NCBI GenBank assembly: GCA_900110635.1
Contig: FOEK01000010.1
Span: 62,001-126,000, forward strand
Direction of reading: 5' to 3'
From: Lachnospiraceae bacterium NE2001
GTDB taxonomy: Bacteria > Bacillota > Clostridia > Lachnospirales > Lachnospiraceae
DNA length: 64,000 nt
Each line of letters starts with the position of its first letter. The first letter of the stretch is position 1. A program made the translations under genes and the position numbers. Below are positions 57,701 through 64,000 of the stretch, in pieces. The notes beneath the pieces are model-generated. The model searched no databases. It was not told the DNA's origin and saw only the letters and a program-made list of their open reading frames with translations.

Positions 57701-58225
57701 TCACTCAAGATAATCCCTGACATTTAAGGTTTCATCTGTTTTTTCTTCTTCATCTGTAATGCCTGGTACAAACTCGGTAGAATATGTTTTGCCTGAGGAT
57801 GGGTCAATATAATATCGTATCTGTGCACCGGTATATGATCTATATAACACAACTATCTCAGAGTTCTCATTTGTCGTTATTTCCCAGTAAATCGTGTATT
57901 CATCTGAGGATTCCATATCCTTCAATTCAGCATTTTGTGAATAACAATAGTTTTTAATTCCAGTAAGAGCCTCTTCCTCTGTTATGATATCAGCTTCAGT
58001 ATTTTCTTCTGTAATGATATCAGCTTCAGTATTTTCTTCTGTAATGGGATCAGCTTCAGTATTTTCTTCCGTAATGGAATCAGCTTCTATGTTTTCTTCT
58101 GTGGTTGTAGTTTCTGTGGTGGCTTCATTATCTGAGGTTTCATTACATACTATTTTTTCTTTCCCACATCCAACTAAACTTAGAGCTATGGTTATAAGCA
58201 AAATGGTTATCAATATTTTTTTCAT
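57701..58225 (-). CDS. lipoprotein with ITEENTEAD repeats
   Basis: A 174-aa lipoprotein: signal peptide with lipobox LVGC (Cys near residue 20), then an acidic Thr/Glu linker with four copies of a 10-residue unit (ITEENTEAD plus one variable residue), and a 75-residue globular domain (YWEITTNENSEIVVLYRSYT, then IRYYIDPSSGKTYS). The domain resembles PepSY-like or immunoglobulin-type small folds, but this is weak. The unit number can vary by slippage (57986-58105). Confidence 0.7.
   Translation of the reverse strand: MKKILITILLITIALSLVGCGKEKIVCNETSDNEATTETTTTEENIEADSITEENTEADPITEENTEADIITEENTEADIITEEEALTGIKNYCYSQNAELKDMESSDEYTIYWEITTNENSEIVVLYRSYTGAQIRYYIDPSSGKTYSTEFVPGITDEEEKTDETLNVRDYLE
57986..58105. 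repeat. 30-bp coding tandem repeat, about four units
   Basis: Units start at 57986, 58016, 58046 and 58076, the first two identical and the others with a few substitutions. Each encodes ten residues of the lipoprotein linker. The 30-bp period keeps the frame when copies are gained or lost. Confidence 0.85.
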
Positions 58226-58425
58226 TGTTAATTCCTGACTTTCGTTAAAATAGGCTTGTTATTACACTTCCAAACATGGCTGTTGGACTTCATTATAACA
58301 CGTATTCTCTCAACCTCCAATTTTCAAAAATGATTTAAACCACAGGTTGATTGAAGTTCGGTTTTATCAACGTTACTATATATGATAGATGATAAGTTTT
58401 ATTTTGTTTAAAAGAAGGAGGAGAT

Positions 58426-58884
58426 ATGAGTCCGGAATTAGAAAAGAAGCTTGCAGATGAATTCCCTTTTATGAGAAGAGGTTTATCATTGGAAGAACAA
58501 AGGACAAGAGATAGTTATATAGGGGATTCCTATGAAACGTTTGGAATAGAGTGTAACGATGGGTGGTTTAATCTTATTTGGAATCTTTGTCAGGAGATAG
58601 TAGATTGTTACAAGGAAGAAGAACGTGAACTTGATATCTTTGTTGATCAGGTTAAGGAAAAGTATGGTGGTCTACGTTTTTACTATCACATAGATTCTGA
58701 AGGTACTAACAATATAAGCTCGAACGAGGCTGGTTTTTCTGAAAGAATAGAAGAAATTGTTTCAAGATACGAGGAAGATAGTGAAAATGTCTGTGAAGAA
58801 TGCGGAGCAGAGGGACGTTTGAAAAATGATAGGCCCTATATTCTAACTCTTTGTGATGCTTGTGCTGCGTTGATAAAGTATTAA
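58426..58884 (+). CDS. conserved protein with C-terminal zinc ribbon
   Basis: A 152-aa soluble protein. It has the segment VKEKYGGLRFYYHI, common in a widespread family of small bacterial and phage proteins, and a C-terminal four-cysteine pattern CEECGAEG and CDAC, likely binding zinc. AAGGAGGAG precedes the ATG. Function unknown. Confidence 0.7.
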   Translation: MSPELEKKLADEFPFMRRGLSLEEQRTRDSYIGDSYETFGIECNDGWFNLIWNLCQEIVDCYKEEERELDIFVDQVKEKYGGLRFYYHIDSEGTNNISSNEAGFSERIEEIVSRYEEDSENVCEECGAEGRLKNDRPYILTLCDACAALIKY

Positions 58885-58935
58885 ACTAAGAATAGGTTAT
58901 AGAAGAAGAGTAAGAATTATTATGACGGAGGTCAT

Positions 58936-60036
58936 ATGGTTACAAAACATGCAAAACGACGTCTTAAACAAAGGTCTGGTGTTAGCAAGGGTGAGGTTAA
59001 CAAGGTAGTGAATAGGGCTCTGGCTGAAGGGATAAAGCATAGTGAGGCCAAGGGACAGCTCAGGTCCTGGATGGATGAAGAATACTTAAAGTATCAAACT
59101 GCCAATAACTGCCGCTACTATGCTCATAAGCTGTATATATTTCGTGGAACTACATTGATAACGATTCTCGATGCAGCTGATGGCCTTGACGAAAAACTGA
59201 GAGAATGTACGGATAATGATAAGATCTATATCACATATAGAAAGAATAGATACAGTCATAAAAAAGATCCAGCTAAGGAAAAGGCAAAACTGGTGACAGA
59301 ACTAAATACTTATATTCCTCAGACTATAGAACAGAAGTTCAAAGAACTAGAGTTTGAAGGTGAGTTTGGTGATGCGGAAATTCTGGATGATCTGTCAATT
59401 ATCCTTAGATATGTACCCAATTCTCCCGTGGACGAAAAAAAGGTAAATAAGCTTAATGAGTATGTTAGAGATATGTTCGGACTTGCTCTAAGAGTAAGGC
59501 TGGTATATTCTGTTGCGCTACCCGTACCGAATAAGAATAGAGGTCGTTCTTTTAACTATTTGGTTGAAACGTATAGAATAAATAGTGCCTTACTTGATAG
59601 ACTATATACTCGAAAAGATATATATGAAACCAGGGATCACTTACTTGTTTTTGTAGGAAGCGACAAGTATCATTTTCCTAAATCCGCTGCTATCTACATC
59701 TATGAGGACGAAGAAAAACTATTCTTTCTTAGAGAAGCTGTTGGTTCATCGAATGAATACTCCTTTAGTATATGCAATAGTTCAAACACTTTATGTATCT
59801 TTCCTTCAGAAGTTGAAGCACTGATCTATTTAAGTTTACAAACAGATAGAGAGATATCTGAAATGGAAGATGTACTAGTACTTAAGGAAAATAAAGCTGT
59901 CTTAGACAGATATTTGATCGAGCATCCTAATATTGAAAAAATCACTTTATGTGGAGATAAGGTACAGAAAAATACAGAGCTAGTTCAGACAATTACAGAG
60001 AAATACTGTGAACTACATTTAACCACAATGAACTAA
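58936..60036 (+). CDS. hypothetical protein with TA-like N-domain
   Basis: A 366-aa soluble protein. Residues 1-95 (HAKRRLKQRSGVSKGEVNKV, then CRYYAHKLYIFRGTTLITIL) look like the compact DUF4258-like or RelE-like domains that recur in Lachnospiraceae; the rest is an unknown mixed alpha/beta region with a KYHFPKSAAIYIYEDEEKLF segment. GACGGAGG precedes the ATG. No toxin activity can be claimed. Confidence 0.6.
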   Translation: MVTKHAKRRLKQRSGVSKGEVNKVVNRALAEGIKHSEAKGQLRSWMDEEYLKYQTANNCRYYAHKLYIFRGTTLITILDAADGLDEKLRECTDNDKIYITYRKNRYSHKKDPAKEKAKLVTELNTYIPQTIEQKFKELEFEGEFGDAEILDDLSIILRYVPNSPVDEKKVNKLNEYVRDMFGLALRVRLVYSVALPVPNKNRGRSFNYLVETYRINSALLDRLYTRKDIYETRDHLLVFVGSDKYHFPKSAAIYIYEDEEKLFFLREAVGSSNEYSFSICNSSNTLCIFPSEVEALIYLSLQTDREISEMEDVLVLKENKAVLDRYLIEHPNIEKITLCGDKVQKNTELVQTITEKYCELHLTTMN

Positions 60037-60311
60037 ACATGCTATGGATTGAATATGACTGTATAAATGAATATAATTATGCCACATTCAATTATATTAT
60101 ATATCAGAACATGGGAAACTGTGCTACACAAAGATATAGGAATTGTAAAAATGTCTCCATTTGCACTTTAAGTATCATCAGATTAGGCAAAGGCAGTCTA
60201 AAATGGTGATTTTTTGTTATAGAAAACATTTTTTTGATGAAATGACATTACTTCTGTTGTATATCGTTTAGATATATGTTATATATACATTTAGAAGGAA
60301 GGTATAAAACT

Positions 60312-60698
60312 ATGGCAATTAATTTTAACACAGACTCAGTCTTTAACCTGAAACCAATCGATACAGATTCAGTAAGGAATGAGGTGCAAGGGCTTTTAAT
60401 TCAAGGAGAGCAGGTTATGTATGCTTTTCAGACAGTAAGAGACCAATTGGTATTTACTAATATGCGTATTATAGCAATAGATGTTCAGGGTATTACTGGA
60501 AAGAGAAAGTCTTTTGCAACTATGCCTTATTCGAAGGTTCAGTATTTCGAGATTCAAACCCCCGGCTTTATGGAGCTTTTTCCAGATTCTGAACTCTTTA
60601 TAATGTTTTCGAGTGGATTTACAGCTAAGTTCGAGTTTAAAGGAAAGGTTGATATCGGATCGATAGGAAGACTTATTTCTAGTTATTGTTTAAGATAA
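60312..60698 (+). CDS. PH-domain protein (bacterial PH, YvbH-like)
   Basis: A 128-aa soluble protein; ATG 60312 follows AGAAGGAAGGT. The single domain has the bacterial pleckstrin-homology pattern: LIQGEQVMYAFQTVRDQLVF, TNMRIIAIDVQGITGKR, FATMPYSKVQYFEI and FKGKVDIGSIGRLISSY. The cellular role is unknown. It is a one-gene unit with its own terminator. Confidence 0.88.
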   Translation: MAINFNTDSVFNLKPIDTDSVRNEVQGLLIQGEQVMYAFQTVRDQLVFTNMRIIAIDVQGITGKRKSFATMPYSKVQYFEIQTPGFMELFPDSELFIMFSSGFTAKFEFKGKVDIGSIGRLISSYCLR

Positions 60699-60706
60699 AA
60701 ATTTAG

Positions 60707-60738
60707 GGCAGTACCATCAAGGTGCTGCCCTTTTCTTA
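60707..60738 (+). terminator. intrinsic terminator of the PH-domain gene
   Basis: GGGCAG-T-ACC (60707-60716) pairs with GGT-G-CTGCCC (60722-60731) across ATCAA, followed by TTTTCTT. Confidence 0.88.
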
Positions 60739-60763
60739 ATTATATAATCTGATTCTATTTTAA

Positions 60764-60988
60764 TTATGATATTTTCTGTAAATGATAGAGTTTTAATAGA
60801 GCTTTTAATCTGTAAGCCTCGGCGTCTGATAAACCTAACTTTTGGATAGGAATAGAAGTTCTAGGACACCCAGTATCAATCTTAACATCAACATTAGAAT
60901 AAATATTGCCATTAATCTCGAAACTGGCTACAGTACGAAATTCATTCTTAGAGTTTAAAGGAATATATAAGAAATTATTATTCATCAT
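60764..60988 (-). CDS. retropepsin-like aspartic protease, short or truncated
   Basis: A 74-aa frame starting MMNNNFLYIPL, with the aspartic protease motif VDVKIDTGCPRTSIPIQKLG (DTG triad, one Asp per monomer, as in clan AA retropepsins). Homologues are about 110-130 residues; here the peptide ends soon after LGLSDAEAYRLKALLK, so the second half of the fold is missing. It overlaps the gene 60978-61241, which ends inside its start. Possibly frameshifted; a search would show. Confidence 0.55.
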   Translation of the reverse strand: MMNNNFLYIPLNSKNEFRTVASFEINGNIYSNVDVKIDTGCPRTSIPIQKLGLSDAEAYRLKALLKLYHLQKIS

Positions 60989-61241
60989 AGAAAATATCGT
61001 CCTCCAAATCAATACTATCATTATATACGGGGGTAATGATATTATTTCCATTGTACAGGGCGTCTGATTCTTCATTTGTCTCTGCACCAATAAAACCTAT
61101 AATATCATCCTCTTCCATATCAGATTCCTTTGGTTTGTATAGGATAATCCATATGTCATATATTTCAGAAAGCTGTTCCTTATATACCTTCATTCCTTTT
61201 TTTATATCAGCAAGACTATATTTGGCTAATTCATTTACCAT
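60978..61241 (-). CDS. small acidic protein of unknown function
   Basis: An 87-aa protein; ATG 61241 follows GAGGAGATGATATAT, while the first ATG at 61250 overlaps the site. N-terminal helices (LADIKKGMKVYKEQLSEIYD) lead to a strand WIILYKP and an acidic tail (SIDLEDDIFYDE). No family is recognised. It overlaps and precedes the aspartic protease-like frame, so the two form an operon. Confidence 0.6.
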   Translation of the reverse strand: MVNELAKYSLADIKKGMKVYKEQLSEIYDIWIILYKPKESDMEEDDIIGFIGAETNEESDALYNGNNIITPVYNDSIDLEDDIFYDE

Positions 61242-61524
61242 ATATATCATCTCCTCTAAATTATATTGAATATTATTAAGAACTAATCATTATCGTTATT
61301 ATTATAACATAACTGCTTCCAAGATATGTAAAAAAATGATATGTCTTATAATTAAATTAAAATCATATCTTATGAGAACTGTAACTGCTTTTACAAAGAA
61401 AAATGATCGATTGACGTTAAGTACACTGGAACTTACAATATATAAGAAAATGAATGATTAGATAATATTTTTTGAGTCAATTATCTTGAAGGGATAAGTT
61501 ATATATAAACGGGGATTAAATTAT

Positions 61525-62169
61525 ATGAAAAGATCAGGGAAGGTTTTTATTTTCTTAATATTTATTCTTAACGCACCAATTTTCTTTTTGATTCCGTGGG
61601 AGAATTATTTGTTTAATAATGAGGCGGTTATAGAGAGGCATATGGAGAATCCCATAGAGGTGGATGTGGCCGACCTTGAACCGACTGGTGTCTATCTCTG
61701 TATGAATCATAACAGCGAACATATTAATGGATATGAGGATCCAAAGTGGATTCATTTTCGTGCATATGCTTATGCACAGTTCTATATGTATAGTGGTGAG
61801 GTTCCAGATGAAACTAAGCTGTGGCTGCATACCTCTGAGGATAGCAAAGATCCTGTTCCAGTCCTTATTGCTGATTCGATAATTAATATCCCAGAATCGG
61901 GAACTGTGACACTTGATCTTTCAGAAGTAAACTTCCTAGAGTGGACTAATGCGACCCGTGCTGTGAATAGAGTGAAAGAAAGATATAACCTTACTAATGA
62001 CCGTTATATTGACTGTGCATCACCATATTGTGAAGAACTTACGTCATTTAAGGATAAGAAGTTCAACATCTTTATTGGAGTAGTCGCAGCTGAAAGCATA
62101 TTATTTACAATTGTGCTAGTGATCATAGCAAGCGTGGCGCTTTCAAGACAGAAAAGAGTAGAAAAATAG
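61525..62169 (+). CDS. two-helix membrane protein of unknown function
   Basis: A 214-aa protein with membrane helices at both ends (VFIFLIFILNAPIFFLIPW near the start and VVAAESILFTIVLVIIASVA near the end) and an outside domain of about 140 residues with cysteines in YLCMNHN and CASPYC. No family is recognised. The GGGATTAAATT before its ATG is a weak ribosome site. It begins the operon with the three following genes. Confidence 0.65.
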   Translation: MKRSGKVFIFLIFILNAPIFFLIPWENYLFNNEAVIERHMENPIEVDVADLEPTGVYLCMNHNSEHINGYEDPKWIHFRAYAYAQFYMYSGEVPDETKLWLHTSEDSKDPVPVLIADSIINIPESGTVTLDLSEVNFLEWTNATRAVNRVKERYNLTNDRYIDCASPYCEELTSFKDKKFNIFIGVVAAESILFTIVLVIIASVALSRQKRVEK

Positions 62170-62184
62170 AAAAGAGGTATAAAG

Positions 62185-62529
62185 ATGGGAGTAAGAACTG
62201 AAAATGCAGTAAATAATCATAAGAGTTTCCATACCTGTTCCGGATCTGTTCTGGAAGCTTTTGCAGATGTGATAGGTATAAGTGAGATTGAAGCCAGGAC
62301 TATATCTGGTCCCTTTGCTGGAGGAAGAATGGGAAAGTGTGGAGCAGTTCTCTCTGCAGAATATGTACTCAGAAATCTTTACCCAGACGAAGCGGATGAT
62401 AAAATAGCAGAGTATGAGGAAAGGTTTAAAGCAGCGGATAAAGGCTCTGTGATGTGTTCGGATCTAAGAGGAAACTGCAGAGCGTGTGTTACTGATGCAG
62501 CAAAGATATTGGAAGAAATGGTGGGATAG
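62185..62529 (+). CDS. C_GCAxxG_C_C family redox protein, short paralogue
   Basis: A 114-aa paralogue of the protein at 46670. The core signature is MGKCGAVLSAEYVL with further cysteines in FHTCSGSVL, SVMCSDLRGNCRACV. The GCAxxG glycine is Ser here (GKCGAVLSA). AAAGAGGT precedes the ATG. The next gene begins at the base after its stop, so it is co-translated with the histidine phosphatase. Confidence 0.75.
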   Translation: MGVRTENAVNNHKSFHTCSGSVLEAFADVIGISEIEARTISGPFAGGRMGKCGAVLSAEYVLRNLYPDEADDKIAEYEERFKAADKGSVMCSDLRGNCRACVTDAAKILEEMVG

Positions 62530-63081
62530 ATGTCAAAGAAGATATATTTTACAAGGCACGGAGAAACCTTCTGGAATGTAGCAAACAAGATATGTGGCGC
62601 TACAGATATAGGACTTACAGATTATGGTCACGAACAGGCAGAAGAATTAGGGCGGATGATAAAGGAGAAGCTTGACTCAGGGGAAATCAGTATAGATATG
62701 ATAATAGCATCTCCACTTTCAAGAGCTTATGATACGGCTAAGCATATAGCTGATATGACGGGACTGCCCCTTATCACAGACGAAAGACTGAGGGAACAGA
62801 ACTTCGGCAAGTATGAGGGGACCGCTAGAAATGGAGAAGTGTTCAGGCTGGATAAGCGTAATTTTGTACAGTCCTATGATGGTGGAGAGTCTATGCTCCG
62901 TCTTGCACAGCGTATTTACAATCTTCTTGACGAGTTGTCAAAGGATGACAAGATCTATTTACTCGTTGCTCATAACGGAATAGTAAGATGTGTCAATTCT
63001 TATTTTTATGATATGACCAACGAAGAGTATGGCAACTATGGTATCAGCAACTGTGAACTGAAAGAGTATGAATTCTGTTAA
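62530..63081 (+). CDS. histidine phosphatase family protein
   Basis: A 183-aa enzyme of the phosphoglycerate mutase-like superfamily: FTRHGETFWN gives the RHG His near residue 10, IIASPLSRAYDTAKHIAD the Arg, EQNFGKYEGT the Glu and LLVAHNGIVRCV the second His. Length and motifs suit a phosphatase of small phosphometabolites (CobC/GpmB type). Its start follows the previous stop directly, so coupling is likely. Confidence 0.93.
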   Translation: MSKKIYFTRHGETFWNVANKICGATDIGLTDYGHEQAEELGRMIKEKLDSGEISIDMIIASPLSRAYDTAKHIADMTGLPLITDERLREQNFGKYEGTARNGEVFRLDKRNFVQSYDGGESMLRLAQRIYNLLDELSKDDKIYLLVAHNGIVRCVNSYFYDMTNEEYGNYGISNCELKEYEFC

Positions 63082-63127
63082 AGCTGCAATCATAAGAAAG
63101 TTGGAAAACCAACCCTGACGAGAAAAA

Positions 63128-63808
63128 ATGGCTAAAAAATGTGGCTGGAGTTGGAATACCAACTATGTGGATGAATATATGGCATATAATTCAGGAAAAG
63201 AAAACGAAAAAGAAAAGATTCTGGCGGGTATAGATGAGCTTATAGAAACAGCAAAAGACTTGCGGTTTCATTTTGACGAATATGCCTTTTATTCAGAACG
63301 TAGGGATATGCCTTTAGTGATAGAAAAGTATCTAAAGAGCTTGTCAAGACTTGCAGAGAGATGGGATAAGATGCGGGCCCGGATAGTAGAAGAAGGCATA
63401 GATAATGCCGGAGATTATTCTTTTCTTTCACTGCAGTATAAGATTAATCTGGGATATAAGCAGATAGATCTTGCTTACGATGAGTTTAAGGCAGAACTGA
63501 AGAGAATGGGGGTGGAGGAGGATATAGTTCCATTCCAGCTTCCGGAACATAAGTACTTCGCCAAGTATCTGATGAAGGCTGAGAGAGGGGAGAAATACAC
63601 ACTTCCTGATACTGTTAATCTTCAGTTAAGGAGAGAACTTAAGAGTCTTGAGAAGGAGATTAAAGAGGTTCAGAATGAGCTGTATAAGGCTCGGTACGGG
63701 AGCAGGAAGGGAAATGATTTCGAGGTTATACAGCTTCTTGGAAAATGTTCCCAGCTTGAAAATGAGATTGCGGTCCGGAGGAGGGTTCTGACAGGGGCCG
63801 GAAGGTAA
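63128..63808 (+). CDS. helical coiled-coil protein of unknown function
   Basis: A 226-aa soluble protein rich in Glu, Lys and Arg. Residues about 25-120 and 170-220 are long helices (RRELKSLEKEIKEVQNEL), separated by a loop with PFQLPEHKYFAKYL. No family is recognised. It is 46 bp after the phosphatase gene. Confidence 0.6.
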   Translation: MAKKCGWSWNTNYVDEYMAYNSGKENEKEKILAGIDELIETAKDLRFHFDEYAFYSERRDMPLVIEKYLKSLSRLAERWDKMRARIVEEGIDNAGDYSFLSLQYKINLGYKQIDLAYDEFKAELKRMGVEEDIVPFQLPEHKYFAKYLMKAERGEKYTLPDTVNLQLRRELKSLEKEIKEVQNELYKARYGSRKGNDFEVIQLLGKCSQLENEIAVRRRVLTGAGR

Positions 63809-63823
63809 TGGTTATAATATGTG

Positions 63824-63935
63824 TCACGTTGTTGCTTGCTTTTGCTGTTCAATCACTTCATTCAGCTTCTTCTTACGAAGTATAACGAATGCTGGAATTA
63901 AAATTATACCAGTTATAAGAGTTTAGTATTTCCAT
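63824..63935 (-). pseudogene. possible frameshifted small membrane protein
   Basis: On the minus strand GGAGGT precedes ATG 63935, and a hydrophobic peptide with a basic tail (ITGIILIPAFVILRKKKLNE) ends at TGA 63824, but the two are in different frames: a one-base shift near 63918 would join them into about 37 residues. It may be a decayed small membrane protein or a chance frame. Confidence 0.25.
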
Positions 63936-64000
63936 ACCTCCTTAGAGTAGATGGTCTCATTATAGGTATAGAACCTTTCTGAAATAATACAGCCTACCTT

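Noticed and set aside
57986-58105. Regular 30-bp repeats as a CRISPR array
   Set aside because: The units abut without spacers, lie inside a coding frame and encode a 10-residue peptide repeat.
58936-60036. Toxin-antitoxin call based on the RelE/DUF4258-like N-domain
   Set aside because: No small antitoxin gene with DNA-binding features is adjacent, and the protein is 366 aa long. Resemblance alone is too weak.

Overview
The window is low-GC Firmicutes DNA. Dense co-oriented genes, GGAGG-type ribosome binding sites, DUF6688, LytTR-DUF3021, DUF4003 and CPBP proteins and a type VII secretion (T7SS) locus point to the class Clostridia, most likely Lachnospiraceae (a gut or rumen anaerobe of the Butyrivibrio/Lachnospira type). 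The genus is inference. No rRNA, tRNA or CRISPR array was seen.

Layout. 1-2273: MerR tail, alpha/beta hydrolase, cyclophilin-like lipoprotein, FMN reductase. 2284-3757: a patch of broken genes (phage-like ORF, TetR, ferritin-like and metallo-beta-lactamase fragments) around an intact rubredoxin. 3833-5849: a regulatory region with an XRE regulator, a tyrosine recombinase gene lying between two 27-bp inverted sites (4288-4314 and 5664-5690), and a c-di-GMP-I (GEMM) riboswitch with a terminator. 5850-29380: a 23.5-kb T7SS island. 29406-30634: a second gene graveyard enclosing a type I toxin-antitoxin locus. 31065-63808: ordinary accessory and housekeeping genes, including a LytTR/DUF3021 operon, an ABC exporter with a serine hydrolase and a two-component system, LemA/DUF3137, and many membrane or hypothetical proteins.

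The most exciting reading is the control of the T7SS island. Between the inverted sites, next to the left one, is a near-consensus extended -10 promoter (TTGACA, 17 bp, TATATT, minus strand, 4362-4390). As drawn it fires left into an intrinsic terminator (4250-4282). Inversion of the 1.4-kb segment would turn it to read right, straight into the c-di-GMP riboswitch and the T7SS operon. The right inverted site also supplies the 5' strand of riboswitch stem P1. P1, an antiterminator and a terminator can be drawn as mutually exclusive, which predicts an OFF switch. The T7SS would thus be controlled by a phase-variable promoter AND a second-messenger gate.

The island itself has an EssC ATPase (1507 aa), a YukD/EsaB ubiquitin-like protein, a WXG100 substrate, an LXG-type toxin with two small helical partners and a SUKH-DUF4176 fusion as likely immunity/accessory protein. 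It also carries a phospho-signalling set (Ser/Thr kinase, PP2C phosphatase, three FHA proteins beside EssC, Thr-Gly-x-Leu and ETTSL tail motifs), a MinD/TadZ-like ATPase and a 2066-aa membrane-anchored Ig-repeat surface protein. No recognisable EsaA, EssA or canonical EssB is present; the giant surface protein and the DUF6382-like FHA proteins may stand in for them.
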